From Longispora albida DSM 44784 (lineage in GTDB: Bacteria > Actinomycetota > Actinomycetes > Mycobacteriales > Micromonosporaceae): a stretch of DNA of 64,000 nucleotides. The translations under genes and the position numbers were made by a program. The number at the start of each line of letters is the position of its first letter. Position 1 is the stretch's first letter. The notes beneath the pieces are model-generated. The model searched no databases. It was not told the origin of the DNA and worked only from the letters and a program-made list of their open reading frames with translations. Shown piece after piece: positions 43,473 to 51,210 of the stretch. The stretch covers positions 124,599 through 188,598 of the forward strand of contig NZ_KB903836.1 in assembly GCF_000379825.1 (NCBI RefSeq), written 5' to 3'.

Positions 43473-43829
43473 GTGATCAAGGTCGATCAAGATCAGAGGC
43501 CGGCCGCCCCTGCCGGCCTCACCCAGGCTCCGTCCCCGCTGCCCGCCTCCGCCCCGGGCCGGGCAGCACGCGCGCGGATCGGCGCGCCGGATGAAGGCGG
43601 CCCAGAGTTCCCCCCAACCCTGGGCCGTTTGGACCCGCTGAGGGCGACGATGCGCGCGTTGTCGGGAACCCGGCATACAACACCGGTATGCCGGAACCCC
43701 TCCGCGCCGCACCGGAGGTGCGCTAGCAAGCTCAGTGCCTCGGCGCCCTCAGCGGGCCACTTCGCGTCAGATCAAAAACAGAAGAGCACATGTGAGGGAG
43801 CGGGTTATGGGGGGCTGGGATGTTGCTGA
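43473..43829 (+). CDS. Possible 118-residue protein overlapped by repeat copy B
   Basis: GTG 43473 is preceded by CTGGAGG, and an operator-like palindrome lies about 50 bases upstream. Only the first ~55 residues (KVDQDQRPAAPAGLTQAPSP and following Pro/Ala-rich part) look unique. From base 43634 the frame runs through the palindromic repeat element. I suspect a short gene whose 3' end was replaced by the repeat. Not recognised as a known family. Confidence 0.35.
   Translation: MIKVDQDQRPAAPAGLTQAPSPLPASAPGRAARARIGAPDEGGPEFPPTLGRLDPLRATMRALSGTRHTTPVCRNPSAPHRRCASKLSASAPSAGHFASDQKQKSTCEGAGYGGLGCC
43634..43785. repeat. Palindromic element, copy B (invariant AACACCG loop)
   Basis: The 13-base outer arms 43634-43646 and 43744-43756 pair perfectly. 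The inner arms CCGGCATAC (43670-43678) and GTATGCCGG (43686-43694) enclose AACACCG. Much of the sequence outside the inner stem, including a tail reading GTCAGATCAA beyond the outer arm, is shared with copy C at 48250. Confidence 0.85.
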
Positions 43830-44134
43830 CGACCACTGCGCTGGATGAGTGGACGCTGCGCGGGATTGTCTACTGTGGCGGGTGCGGGGACCTGATGGAC
43901 GGGCTGACCCGTGGCGGCACGCGCACCAGGGTGTATGCGTGCCTGCGAGGCTGCTGCCGTGGCGGCACGGTCGCCAGCGTGCTGGAGCTGATGGTGCTCA
44001 CCGACGCGCGCCGCCATTCGCCGGAGCTGATCGAGGGCGTGCCGGAGCGCTGCCACAGCCAGGTGTTCGCCGACCTGTACCGGGCGATCGTCATCCATGC
44101 CGGGCATCGCGGGGTCGACATCCTGCCGCGCTGA
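43820..44134 (+). CDS. Small protein with recombinase-type zinc ribbon
   Basis: 104 residues from ATG 43820. The segment LRGIVYCGGCGDLMDG followed by RVYACLRGCCRGG has the cysteine spacing and flanking sequence of the zinc-ribbon domain of large serine recombinases. No catalytic serine-recombinase domain is present here. It is a free-standing domain or a fragment of a mobile-element integrase; the short C-terminal tail is not recognised. Confidence 0.55.
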   Translation: MLLTTTALDEWTLRGIVYCGGCGDLMDGLTRGGTRTRVYACLRGCCRGGTVASVLELMVLTDARRHSPELIEGVPERCHSQVFADLYRAIVIHAGHRGVDILPR

Positions 44135-44250
44135 GTCGCCATCTTTCCGGGTACAAGGGATAGATCGCCGGGCAATCGTGCAAGATCCATCGGTACAGTG
44201 AGCAGAAACGCGCAGTCAAGGCGCAGCGGACGCGTGCTGCTGCCCGTACG

Positions 44251-45051
44251 ATGATCTTCATGACTGAACGGAAGCAGATCGGCTGCTGGCTGACCGACAT
44301 GGACGGGGTGCTGGTCCGCGAGGGCAGCATGATCCCCGGAGCCGACGAGTTCATCAGCGCGCTGCGCGACTCCGGCCGCCCCTTCCTGGTGCTCACCAAC
44401 AACAGCATCTACACCCCGCGTGACCTGCGGGCCAAGCTGCTGGCCACCGGCATCGACCTGCCGGAGGAGTCGATCTGGACCTCGGCGCTGGCCACGGCGC
44501 AGTTCCTCGACGCCCAGCGGCCGGAGGGTTCCGCGTACGTGATCGGCGAGGCCGGCCTGACGACGGCCCTGCACGAGGCCGGGTACGTGCTGACGGAGAC
44601 CAGCCCCGACTACGTGGTCCTCGGCGAGACGCGCAACTACTCGTTCGAGGCGATCACCCGGGCGATCCGCCTGATCAACGACGGCTCGCGGTTCATCGCG
44701 ACCAACCCGGACGTGACCGGCCCGGCCCCGGAGGGCGCGCTGCCGGCCTGCGGCTCCGTCGCGGCCCTGATCACGAAGGCGACGGGCGTCGAGCCGTACT
44801 TCGTCGGCAAGCCCAACCCGCTGATGATGCGCGAGGCTCTGAACAAGATAGAGGCGCACTCGGAGGTCACGGCGATGATCGGTGACCGGATGGACACCGA
44901 CGTGCTGTGCGGGATCGAGGCAGGCCTGCGGACGTTCCTGGTCCTCACCGGCGTGACCCAGCCCGACGAGATCGACCGTTTCCCGTACCGGCCCTCGCGG
45001 GTGGTCAACTCGATCGCCGACCTGGTCAGCGAGGTCCGCGCCAAGAGCTGA
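44251..45051 (+). CDS. HAD-IIA family hydrolase (NagD-like)
   Basis: 266 residues; ATG 44260 is an alternative start. The nucleophile motif [19 protein letters not shown] (Asp near residue 16), [10 protein letters not shown] (motif II) and [18 protein letters not shown] (motif IV) are all present, with an internal IIA cap. It dephosphorylates small phosphorylated metabolites such as sugar or nucleotide phosphates. Confidence 0.93.
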   Translation: MIFMTERKQIGCWLTDMDGVLVREGSMIPGADEFISALRDSGRPFLVLTNNSIYTPRDLRAKLLATGIDLPEESIWTSALATAQFLDAQRPEGSAYVIGEAGLTTALHEAGYVLTETSPDYVVLGETRNYSFEAITRAIRLINDGSRFIATNPDVTGPAPEGALPACGSVAALITKATGVEPYFVGKPNPLMMREALNKIEAHSEVTAMIGDRMDTDVLCGIEAGLRTFLVLTGVTQPDEIDRFPYRPSRVVNSIADLVSEVRAKS

Positions 45052-45104
45052 GCCATCACGGGCCTCACGGGAACTGGGCGGGGCCGGGGCGCGACTATTA
45101 CTGC

Positions 45105-45671
45105 GTGATCAGGAAACTTCTCGCCGTACCGGTTCTCGCGCTGGCCCTGGTGGCCGTGCTGGCCTCGCCGGCCGCCGCGCACAACACGCTCAAGTCCAGC
45201 AACCCGGCGAACGGATCGACAGTGGCGGCTCCGCCGGAGGCCGTCACGCTGACGTTCACCGAGCAGGTCGACGCGCCGAGTACCACGGTGACGGTGACCG
45301 GGCCGGATGGCGCTTCGGTGTCGGAGGCTCCGCAGGTCGCTGGGGCCGTGGTGACGGTCAGGCTGAAGGCTGGCCCGGCCGGGGCGTACTCGATCGTGTA
45401 CCAGATCACCGGCCATGACGGCGATGTCACCAAGGAGACGCTGAAGTTCACGGCGACGGCTGGCAACCTGCCGGCCGCGGTACCTGCCACCGCGTCTCCC
45501 TCGCCCAGCCAGGTACCTTCGCCGGCCCCGGTCGTGATCGCCACCGCTCCCCAGGCTGGCGAGGTCACGAAGGAAAGCTCCTCGCTGTGGGTGTGGGCGG
45601 TGCTCGGCGGGGCCGTGGTGCTCGTCCTGGCCGGCGTCGCCCTCGTGCGGTCGCGGCGCGGCCCGGCCTGA
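45105..45671 (+). CDS. CopC-domain secreted protein with C-terminal membrane anchor
   Basis: 188 residues from GTG 45105. A signal peptide is cleaved after PAAA, leaving His as the likely first residue (HNTLKSSNPANGSTVAAPPE), which is the usual copper-binding N-terminal His of CopC. The domain ends with TGHDGDVTKETLKFTA. A Pro/Ser/Ala linker and a C-terminal membrane helix with RSRRG tail anchor it outside. It likely binds copper at the cell surface; no CopD is adjacent. Confidence 0.9.
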   Translation: MIRKLLAVPVLALALVAVLASPAAAHNTLKSSNPANGSTVAAPPEAVTLTFTEQVDAPSTTVTVTGPDGASVSEAPQVAGAVVTVRLKAGPAGAYSIVYQITGHDGDVTKETLKFTATAGNLPAAVPATASPSPSQVPSPAPVVIATAPQAGEVTKESSSLWVWAVLGGAVVLVLAGVALVRSRRGPA

Positions 45672-45727
45672 TCCGCAGTTTCATGTGGAGTGGACAGCGC
45701 ACCCGCCGCGTACGCCATGATGGGGCC

Positions 45728-46162
45728 GTGGAAGATCGACTACAGGTGACCGCCCGGGTCGCCATCCCGCGTGCCGAGCTGCACTGGCGGTTCAGCCGCT
45801 CGGGCGGGCCCGGCGGGCAGGGCGTGAACACGGCGGACTCGAAGGCGGAGCTGCGCTTCGACCTGGAGGGCTCGCCGTCCGTCCCCGGGCATCTGAAGGC
45901 CAGGGCCGCCGAGCGGCTCGCTGGCCGCCTCGTCGACGGCTCGCTCGTCATCGTGTCCTCCGAGCACCGCGCCCAGCTCGCCAACCGGAAAGCCGCCGAG
46001 GCCCGGCTGGTCGCGCTGCTCGCCGACGCCTTCGCGCCGCCAGCGGCCCCGCGCCGTCCGACGAAGGTGTCGAGGGGCAGGCTCGAAGCCCGGATGAAGG
46101 AACGCAAGGCGCGGTCGGAGACGAAGCGGCTGCGGCGTGACCAGGGAGACTGGAAGGCATGA
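45728..46162 (+). CDS. arfB: Peptidyl-tRNA hydrolase ArfB (ribosome rescue)
   Basis: 144 residues from GTG 45728. The catalytic GGQ lies in RSGGPGGQGVNTADSKAEL near residue 25, and a basic tail (EARMKERKARSETKRLRRDQ) is present for ribosome binding. ArfB releases peptides from stalled ribosomes without a stop codon. Length and organisation match the family. Its stop overlaps the start of the DUF402 gene (ATGA). Confidence 0.93.
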   Translation: MEDRLQVTARVAIPRAELHWRFSRSGGPGGQGVNTADSKAELRFDLEGSPSVPGHLKARAAERLAGRLVDGSLVIVSSEHRAQLANRKAAEARLVALLADAFAPPAAPRRPTKVSRGRLEARMKERKARSETKRLRRDQGDWKA

Positions 46163-46671
46163 GCGTGCTAGCACCAGGCAGTACTGTCACCGTCCGCCTT
46201 CTCAAGGCCCCCCGGCCGGACGTCACCTATCCGGCCACTGTGCTCGGCGACGACGGTGTGCGCGTGGTCGTGCGGGCTGACTGGGCGGGGCCGCCGGTGT
46301 CGGACTTCGGCGCGTTCCGGTTCGAGACCGGCGACGTGTTCACGGAGTACTACTGGCGCGACCGGTGGTACTCCATCAAGGAGGTCCGGTCGGCCAGCGG
46401 CACGCTGAAGGGCTGGTACTGCGACGTGGCCCGCCCCGCACAGGTCACCGCCGCCGAGGTCTCCACAGCGGACCTCGACCTGGACCTGTGGCTGTCGGGC
46501 GACGGCTCGCTGGTCCTCCGGCTGGACGAGGACGAGTTCGCCGAGTCGGGGCTCGCCGATACGGACCCGGACGCGGCAGCCGAGGCCATCCGTACCCTCG
46601 ACGAGCTGGAGACGCTGGCCCGGCGCGGCTTCCCCGGGCTGCTCACGCTGCCAGGTTCACCGCTTCACTGA
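46159..46671 (+). CDS. DUF402 domain protein
   Basis: 170 residues. The central FRFETGDVFTEYYWRDRWYS and YCDVARPAQVT match DUF402, a fold seen in nucleoside-diphosphate/triphosphate phosphatases and in the Ntdp family. A predicted acidic C-terminal part (LDLDLWLSGDGSLVLRLDED) is present. It is translationally coupled to arfB, suggesting an RNA- or nucleotide-related role. It overlaps the 3' end of the convergent Gfo/Idh gene by seven bases. Confidence 0.88.
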   Translation: MSVLAPGSTVTVRLLKAPRPDVTYPATVLGDDGVRVVVRADWAGPPVSDFGAFRFETGDVFTEYYWRDRWYSIKEVRSASGTLKGWYCDVARPAQVTAAEVSTADLDLDLWLSGDGSLVLRLDEDEFAESGLADTDPDAAAEAIRTLDELETLARRGFPGLLTLPGSPLH

Positions 46672-47537
46672 GCTGTTGCGGCTGCGGCCGACAGGATTCT
46701 GACGACCTCGGCTCCGAAGGCCACGTCACACGGGTGAGCCGTCCGGCCACCCCGCACGTTGGCGATCAGATCACTGATCGCGACCCCGAACGCCGTGCCG
46801 GAGCCTTCCGTCCGGCCGTCTGGGAGCGCGAGCTTGCCGGACTCGCCGTAGAAGGCGACCTCCTTCACCGGGTGCGGCGCGTCGATGCTGAGCGCGAGCG
46901 AGCTGACCGCGCCGCCGGCGTGCCGGAGCAGGAGATGGCTGGTCCGGTGCGCCCCGGTCATGGCCTTGATCTCCTCGACCGGCCCGAGTACGGGCAGGGC
47001 CAGGCTCAGCGCGTGCGGCCCGAGATCCCAGAGCCCGCCGTGCTCCTGCCGCCAGACCGAATCGGCGTAGGGGCTGCCCGGCGTGAGTACCGGATAGAGC
47101 ATCTGGATCCTGGCCAGTGTCCAGCCCGGACGGGCGGCAGCCTCGCTGAGGAACGCGGCGGTGGCCGGCTGGAAGCGGTTGGTGAAGAACACGACGGTGG
47201 CCAGCCCGCGATCAGCCGCCTCGGCGGCGATCGCGTCAGCCACGGCCGGGTCGAGCGCGACCGGCTTGTCGAGGATCAGGTGCTTGCCGGCCCGCGCCGC
47301 ACGCAGCGCCAGCTCGCCCTGCACGGCGGGCGGGAGGGAGAAGGACAGCGCGTCGCAGCCGGCGATCAGCTTGTCCACGTCGGAGTACGCGGCCGTGCCC
47401 AGCTGCCCGGCCAGCGCCTCGGCCTTCGCCGGGTCGCGGCCCCACACGCCGGCCAGCTCGGCCTCCGGGTGGGCGGCGAGCGCCGGCCCCTGTGTCTTCT
47501 GTGCCCAGTGCCCGGTGCCGAGCAGCCCGATCCTCAT
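46665..47537 (-). CDS. Gfo/Idh/MocA-family oxidoreductase
   Basis: 290 residues from ATG 47537 (MRIGLLGTGHWAQ). The Rossmann motif GLLGTGHWAQKTQGPALAAH and the EKP-like ILDKPVALD segment match the family. The C-terminal domain resembles the Gfo/Idh alpha/beta domain. The reaction is NAD(P)-dependent oxidation or reduction of a sugar-like substrate, which cannot be specified. Confidence 0.9.
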   Translation of the reverse strand: MRIGLLGTGHWAQKTQGPALAAHPEAELAGVWGRDPAKAEALAGQLGTAAYSDVDKLIAGCDALSFSLPPAVQGELALRAARAGKHLILDKPVALDPAVADAIAAEAADRGLATVVFFTNRFQPATAAFLSEAAARPGWTLARIQMLYPVLTPGSPYADSVWRQEHGGLWDLGPHALSLALPVLGPVEEIKAMTGAHRTSHLLLRHAGGAVSSLALSIDAPHPVKEVAFYGESGKLALPDGRTEGSGTAFGVAISDLIANVRGGRTAHPCDVAFGAEVVRILSAAAATAQ

Positions 47538-47763
47538 GCGGCCGAGCGTAGCCGCCGGCCGGGTCACGGTGCGGAAAGCGGATCAGCGTTCCCGGACTCT
47601 GAGCAGAATCAGGCGGGCTCCGAACAGAAACGCGCGGCTAATTGCCCGGATTAGCGGGCTTGGCCCGGATGTTTCCTGCACGATCGACAGGGGCGGCACG
47701 GCCGGGAGCCGAGCTAAAGTTGATCAAGAAAACCGGACACCATCCGCGCAGGGGGAACACACT

Positions 47764-48243
47764 ATGGCAAACGTCAGGATCAGCACGGCACTCAGCGAGG
47801 ACGCCCGGAAGATCGCCGGTGAGGCACTCCAGGGCGCGCTGGCCGACCTGGTTGACCTGTCGCTGGTCGCCAAGCAGGCACACTGGAACGTCGTCGGCCG
47901 CAGCTTCCGCTCGGTCCACCTCCAGCTCGACGAGGTCGTCGACTCGGCACGGCTGTTCTCCGACCAGGTCGCGGAGCGCGCCGCTGCGATCGGCATCAAC
48001 CCCGACGGCCGCGCGTCCACCGTCGCCAAGACCAGCGGCGTCCCCGAGATCGCCCTCGGCTGGCTGCCCGACACCGAGGTCGTCGGCGCCTTCGTCGCCA
48101 GCTACACGGCCGTCGTCCAGCGCATGCGGCAGCGGATCGACGCCACGGCGGACGCTGACCCGGTAACGCAGGACATCTTCATCGGCATCACGGCCGAGCT
48201 GGAGAAGCAGGCCTGGATGTTCCAGGCCGAACACGCGGGGTAG
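47764..48243 (+). CDS. Dps-like DNA-binding/ferritin protein
   Basis: 159 residues from ATG 47764. The ferroxidase-centre region KQAHWNVVGRSFRSVHLQLD with EV shortly after keeps the His, Asp and Glu ligands of Dps. Such proteins form 12-mers that store iron and protect DNA during oxidative stress or starvation. The stop is seven bases before palindromic element copy C. Confidence 0.92.
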   Translation: MANVRISTALSEDARKIAGEALQGALADLVDLSLVAKQAHWNVVGRSFRSVHLQLDEVVDSARLFSDQVAERAAAIGINPDGRASTVAKTSGVPEIALGWLPDTEVVGAFVASYTAVVQRMRQRIDATADADPVTQDIFIGITAELEKQAWMFQAEHAG

Positions 48244-48249
48244 TGCCGA

Positions 48250-48374
48250 CCCGCTGAGAGCGACGATGCGCGCGTTGTCGGGAACCCCGCATACAACACC
48301 GGTATGCGGGAACCCCTCCGCCTTCGCATCCTCGCTCTCAGCGGGCCACCTCGTGTCAGATCAAGAGCAGAAGA
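48250..48374. repeat. Palindromic element, copy C (invariant AACACCG loop)
   Basis: Outer arms 48250-48270 and 48325-48345 pair at 20 of 21 positions. The inner arms CCCGCATAC (48286-48294) and GTATGCGGG (48302-48310) close on AACACCG. The sequence through GTCAGATCAA and AGCAGAAG beyond the outer arm is shared with copy B. It directly follows the Dps-like gene and may act as a terminator. Confidence 0.85.
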
Positions 48375-48405
48375 TCAAAATCTGATTCTTGTACTGCGGG
48401 GAGCC

Positions 48406-48438
48406 AGCCGCCGGGTCGCCATCCTCGGCCCGGCGGCT
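48406..48438. terminator. 10-bp GC hairpin between convergent genes
   Basis: AGCCGCCGGG (48406-48415) pairs perfectly with CCCGGCGGCT (48429-48438). It lies downstream of both the Dps-like gene and the DUF3037 gene and could end either transcript. Confidence 0.6.
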
Positions 48439-48451
48439 TCACCGTGGCTGG

Positions 48452-48817
48452 TCAGATCTCGACGAGGCGGGTGACGAGGCGGGCCAGGTCGGCCGCCGGG
48501 TCGGCTGTCAGTCCGGTGTGGACGGGGCCGGTCCGCAGGATCGTGCTGCGGGGCGCGGTCAGCCAGCCGAAACGTTTCCCGAGGTCCAGCTCGGCGGACG
48601 GGCCGCTCGTGCAGCCGGACCGGTACGCGTCCAGCGCCCCGCGTACCCCGTCGATGTCGACCGCCGGGTCGAGCGCGAGCAGCCGGGCCTCGTCGACGTG
48701 CAGGCCGACGTCGAGGAAATCGAGGGCCTGGCAGTACAGGATCACGCCGACGTTGACGCACTCGTCCCGCTCGATCCGGGGCACGAGCTTGACCAGGGCG
48801 TAGGAGAAGGACTTCAC
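48452..48817 (-). CDS. DUF3037 protein paired with HipA-like kinase
   Basis: 121 residues starting MKSFSYALVKLVPRIERDEC, the family's standard beginning, followed by NVGVILYC. DUF3037 proteins have no known activity. Its ATG overlaps the stop of the HipA-like kinase gene by four bases. A bicistronic pair of this kind is often found in actinomycetes and proteobacteria. Confidence 0.9.
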   Translation of the reverse strand: MKSFSYALVKLVPRIERDECVNVGVILYCQALDFLDVGLHVDEARLLALDPAVDIDGVRGALDAYRSGCTSGPSAELDLGKRFGWLTAPRSTILRTGPVHTGLTADPAADLARLVTRLVEI

Positions 48818-49572
48818 GAGCGGCCCTCCGGCAGCCAGGAGTCAGCGGCGGCCAGGCGGGCGCCGAGGTGACTGACGTAGGCGGCCCGGACCTCGTCCGG
48901 TGAGCCGAAACCGGGCTCGTCCGCCAGCCACTCGTCGGGGATCAGCGCCGTCACCTCGCGCAGCAGGTCCGGGGTGACCTGCGGGGCCAGGGCCGCGTGC
49001 GTGCCGGCCATGTCCCGGGCGAAGGGCGCGAGCACGTGGTCGTCCCACTTGTAGGACCGGCCGACGTAGCTGGCGGCGCGGGGCCAGTTGTGGTGGAAGT
49101 ACAGCGAGGCGCCGTGGTCGATCAGCCACAGCTCCTTGTGCCAGACCAGCATGTTGGGGTTGCGCCAGCTGCGGTCGACGTTCTCGATCAGCGCGTCGAA
49201 CCACAGGACCCTGGCCGCCAGGGCCGGGTCGGGGCTGAATCCGGCCGGGTCGAAGCCGAGGGCGCCGGGCAGGAAGTCCATGCCCAGGTTGTCGCCGGGG
49301 CTGGCCTTGAGCAGGTGCTGGATCTCGGGGTCGGGCTCGCCGGGCGCGATGGCCGGGTCGAGCTCCGCGAGGACCAGGTCCGGGACGCGCAGTCCCAGCC
49401 GCCGGGCCAGCTCGCCGCCGATGATCTCGGCGGCGAGGGCCTTGGGGCCCTGACCGGCCCCGCGGAACTTCACGACATAGGTGCCGAGGTCGTCGGCTTC
49501 CAGCAGGCCGGGTAGTGAGCCGCCCTCGCGGAGCGGCGTCACGTACCGGATGGCAGTCACTTTGGGGAGCAC
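48814..49572 (-). CDS. HipA-like kinase-fold protein
   Basis: 252 residues, about half the length of E. coli HipA. The N-terminal VVKFRGAGQGPKALAAEII holds the ATP lysine. The catalytic-loop region DALIENVDRSWRNPNML and the metal-binding LIDHGASL (DHG in place of DFG) are present. Such short HipA-like proteins lack the N-subdomain 1 and the HipB partner. The coupled DUF3037 protein may be its partner or substrate. Confidence 0.85.
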   Translation of the reverse strand: MLPKVTAIRYVTPLREGGSLPGLLEADDLGTYVVKFRGAGQGPKALAAEIIGGELARRLGLRVPDLVLAELDPAIAPGEPDPEIQHLLKASPGDNLGMDFLPGALGFDPAGFSPDPALAARVLWFDALIENVDRSWRNPNMLVWHKELWLIDHGASLYFHHNWPRAASYVGRSYKWDDHVLAPFARDMAGTHAALAPQVTPDLLREVTALIPDEWLADEPGFGSPDEVRAAYVSHLGARLAAADSWLPEGRS

Positions 49573-49611
49573 GGAGTCGAGCCTAGATGACCCGGCAACG
49601 TGAATAGCTGG

Positions 49612-49989
49612 CTACTGCGCCCACGGCGGGGAGATGGTCCTGTCGCCCAGCATGCCGATGATGCCGGCCGAGGTGACCACAAGGCCGGTCACCTCCTCGG
49701 TGTCGCTGCCGTTGCGGATCTGGAACTTGGTGGCCGGCGGCACCATGATGACGTCACCGGGACCGGCGGCGTGGTCGACGCCGGCGATGGTGATGGTGAG
49801 CCGCCCGCTGCGGACCAGGAACAGCTCCTCCCGGGTGACGGAGTGCTCGAGGCTGGCGCCTCCGCCGGGCAGGGTCAGCTCCCACATGGCCAGCTCGCGG
49901 GAGCCACGGGACGGTGCGGCGAGGGTGCGGATCACGAAGCCCTCGGGGGTGTTGAACTCGGTTGCTGCGGCCAGGGTGGCGACGGTCAA
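49612..49989 (-). CDS. Cupin-domain protein
   Basis: 125 residues from a TTG start at 49989, chosen because GAGGAG lies five bases upstream and the cupin core starts soon after. Cupin motif 1 is GGGASLEHSVTREELFLVRSG and motif 2 is AAGPGDVIMVPPATKFQIRN (His in motif 1, no His in motif 2). Metal binding is therefore uncertain. The function is unknown. It is divergent from the MarR gene and probably repressed by it. Confidence 0.8.
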   Translation of the reverse strand: MTVATLAAATEFNTPEGFVIRTLAAPSRGSRELAMWELTLPGGGASLEHSVTREELFLVRSGRLTITIAGVDHAAGPGDVIMVPPATKFQIRNGSDTEEVTGLVVTSAGIIGMLGDRTISPPWAQ

Positions 49990-50007
49990 GTGAACTCCTC
50001 TAGGATG

Positions 50008-50058
50008 GTCAACGTGGTTGACGATATGAAGGTAAACCGGGTTGACCAAATCCGTCAA
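50008..50058. promoter_or_regulatory. Operator dyads between cupin and MarR genes
   Basis: GTCAACGTGGTTGAC (50008-50022) is a 6-bp dyad with a three-base centre. TTGAC (50042-50046) and GTCAA (50054-50058) form a second dyad. On the minus strand TTGACG (50058-50053), 17 bases and TTACCT resemble a promoter for the cupin gene that both dyads overlap. The MarR protein probably binds here and autoregulates. Confidence 0.65.
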
Positions 50059-50535
50059 GGGGAAAGCGCGCCCGGAACGGAGAACCTGCGCGAGATCCCG
50101 ATGCTCCTGCACCGGGTGACGCGGGCGATGGTCGACCGGTTCCACGACCGGCTCGAAGCGGAGGACTGCCCGCCGCTGCGGCCCGCCCACGGGTACACCT
50201 TCAGGTTTGTGGCGGGGCAGGACCTGGTGACCACTGTGGACCTGGGGACGCACCTGGGTGTGACCAAGCAGGCGGCGGCGAAGATAGTCGCCGAGCTGGA
50301 AGGCTGGGGTTACCTCGCGCGGGCGGCACACCCGACCGACGGCCGCGCGCAGGTGCTCCGCCTGACCCAGCAGGGCTGGGACTACCTGGCCTACGCCGAC
50401 CGCGTGTGGGGGGAGATCGCCGCGGAGTGGGGCGGAGTCATCGGCGGCGAACGGCTCACGGCGCTGCGCGCCGACCTCCAGTCCTACCTGGACACCTTCG
50501 CCTCCGGCCGGAACAATCTCCGGCCGGTCTGGTGA
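50026..50535 (+). CDS. MarR-family transcriptional regulator
   Basis: About 169 residues if started at ATG 50026; ATG 50005 and ATG 50101 are alternatives and none has a clear ribosome binding site. The winged helix reads LVTTVDLGTHLGVTKQAAAK, then LEGWGYLARAAHPTDGRAQV and LRLTQQGWDYL. These are the MarR recognition helix and wing. It is divergent from the cupin gene and likely represses both. Confidence 0.85.
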   Translation: MKVNRVDQIRQGESAPGTENLREIPMLLHRVTRAMVDRFHDRLEAEDCPPLRPAHGYTFRFVAGQDLVTTVDLGTHLGVTKQAAAKIVAELEGWGYLARAAHPTDGRAQVLRLTQQGWDYLAYADRVWGEIAAEWGGVIGGERLTALRADLQSYLDTFASGRNNLRPVW

Positions 50536-50553
50536 CGGGCGGCGGTGCCTTGC

Positions 50554-50645
50554 TGGCGGAGAGGGCAGGATTCGAACCTGCGGAGGTCTTGCGACCCCTC
50601 CGGGACGGATCCCGGATCCCGATCGGCCACTACGGGGACCTCTCC
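50554..50645 (-). tRNA. Serine-tRNA-like gene with abnormal anticodon arm (possible pseudo-tRNA)
   Basis: On the minus strand the acceptor arms GGAGAGG (50645-50639) and CCTCTCC (50564-50558) pair fully and CCA follows as GCCA. The T arm GCAGGTTCGAATCCTGC and the long variable arm region with GGGGTCGCAAGACCTCC equal a class II serine tRNA, and the total of 88 bases fits. The D arm (CCCG...CGGG) is possible. The anticodon region TCCGGGATCCGTCCCGGA does not give a 5-bp stem with a 7-base loop: a symmetric stem leaves 8 or 6 loop bases. It is therefore probably a non-functional or unusual serine tRNA. Confidence 0.6.
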
Positions 50646-50765
50646 ATGTTTCCCGCTGTTTCCCGTTGCTGGTACCAAGTCTGGCAGCCGGCCCTGATCC
50701 GGCTCTGACCCCGGGCTGACGGCCACGGGGCAGCGAGCTGGCCGCAGGCCTGGGATGCTCGGCCG

Positions 50766-51173
50766 ATGACTGATCTCGAAGTGCGCGAATCCGTCGACGA
50801 GGAACTGCTCCCGCAGCTGATGGCCCTCTACGCCGGCGAATGGTGGAGCAGCAAGCGCCCAGTGGAGCAGGTCCGGGCACTGCTGGCGGGCTCGGACCGG
50901 ATACTGGCGCTGCTCGACCAGGGCGAGCTGGTCGCGTTCTGCCGGGCCATCACCGACGGCGTCATCCTCGCGGTGGTCCTGGACGTGATCGTCGCCCCCA
51001 GCCGGCGCGGAGCCGGGCTCGGCGACCACCTGATCCGCGAACTCCTGAATCTGATGCCAGAGGTGCGCAACTTCGAGCTGGTCTGCCGCCCGGACCTGGT
51101 CCCCTTCTATGCCCGGCACGGCTTCGCCGCCCCACCCGGCGGCTCCCAGGTCCTCCGCTTCAGCCGCACGTGA
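50766..51173 (+). CDS. GNAT-family N-acetyltransferase
   Basis: 135 residues. Motif A is LDVIVAPSRRGAGLGDHLIR, and the C-terminus has ELVCRPDLVPFYARHGFAAP as motif B. The short single-domain form fits small-molecule acetyltransferases. The substrate is unknown. It is preceded by the tRNA-like gene and followed by a small tandem repeat. Confidence 0.9.
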   Translation: MTDLEVRESVDEELLPQLMALYAGEWWSSKRPVEQVRALLAGSDRILALLDQGELVAFCRAITDGVILAVVLDVIVAPSRRGAGLGDHLIRELLNLMPEVRNFELVCRPDLVPFYARHGFAAPPGGSQVLRFSRT

Positions 51174-51210
51174 AGAGGTGACGACCCCGCGCGCGGGAAT
51201 CGGCTAGGCG

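Noticed and set aside
10859-48374. CRISPR array
   Set aside because: The repeats are single, long palindromes at distant places, not a regular array with spacers, and no cas genes were found.
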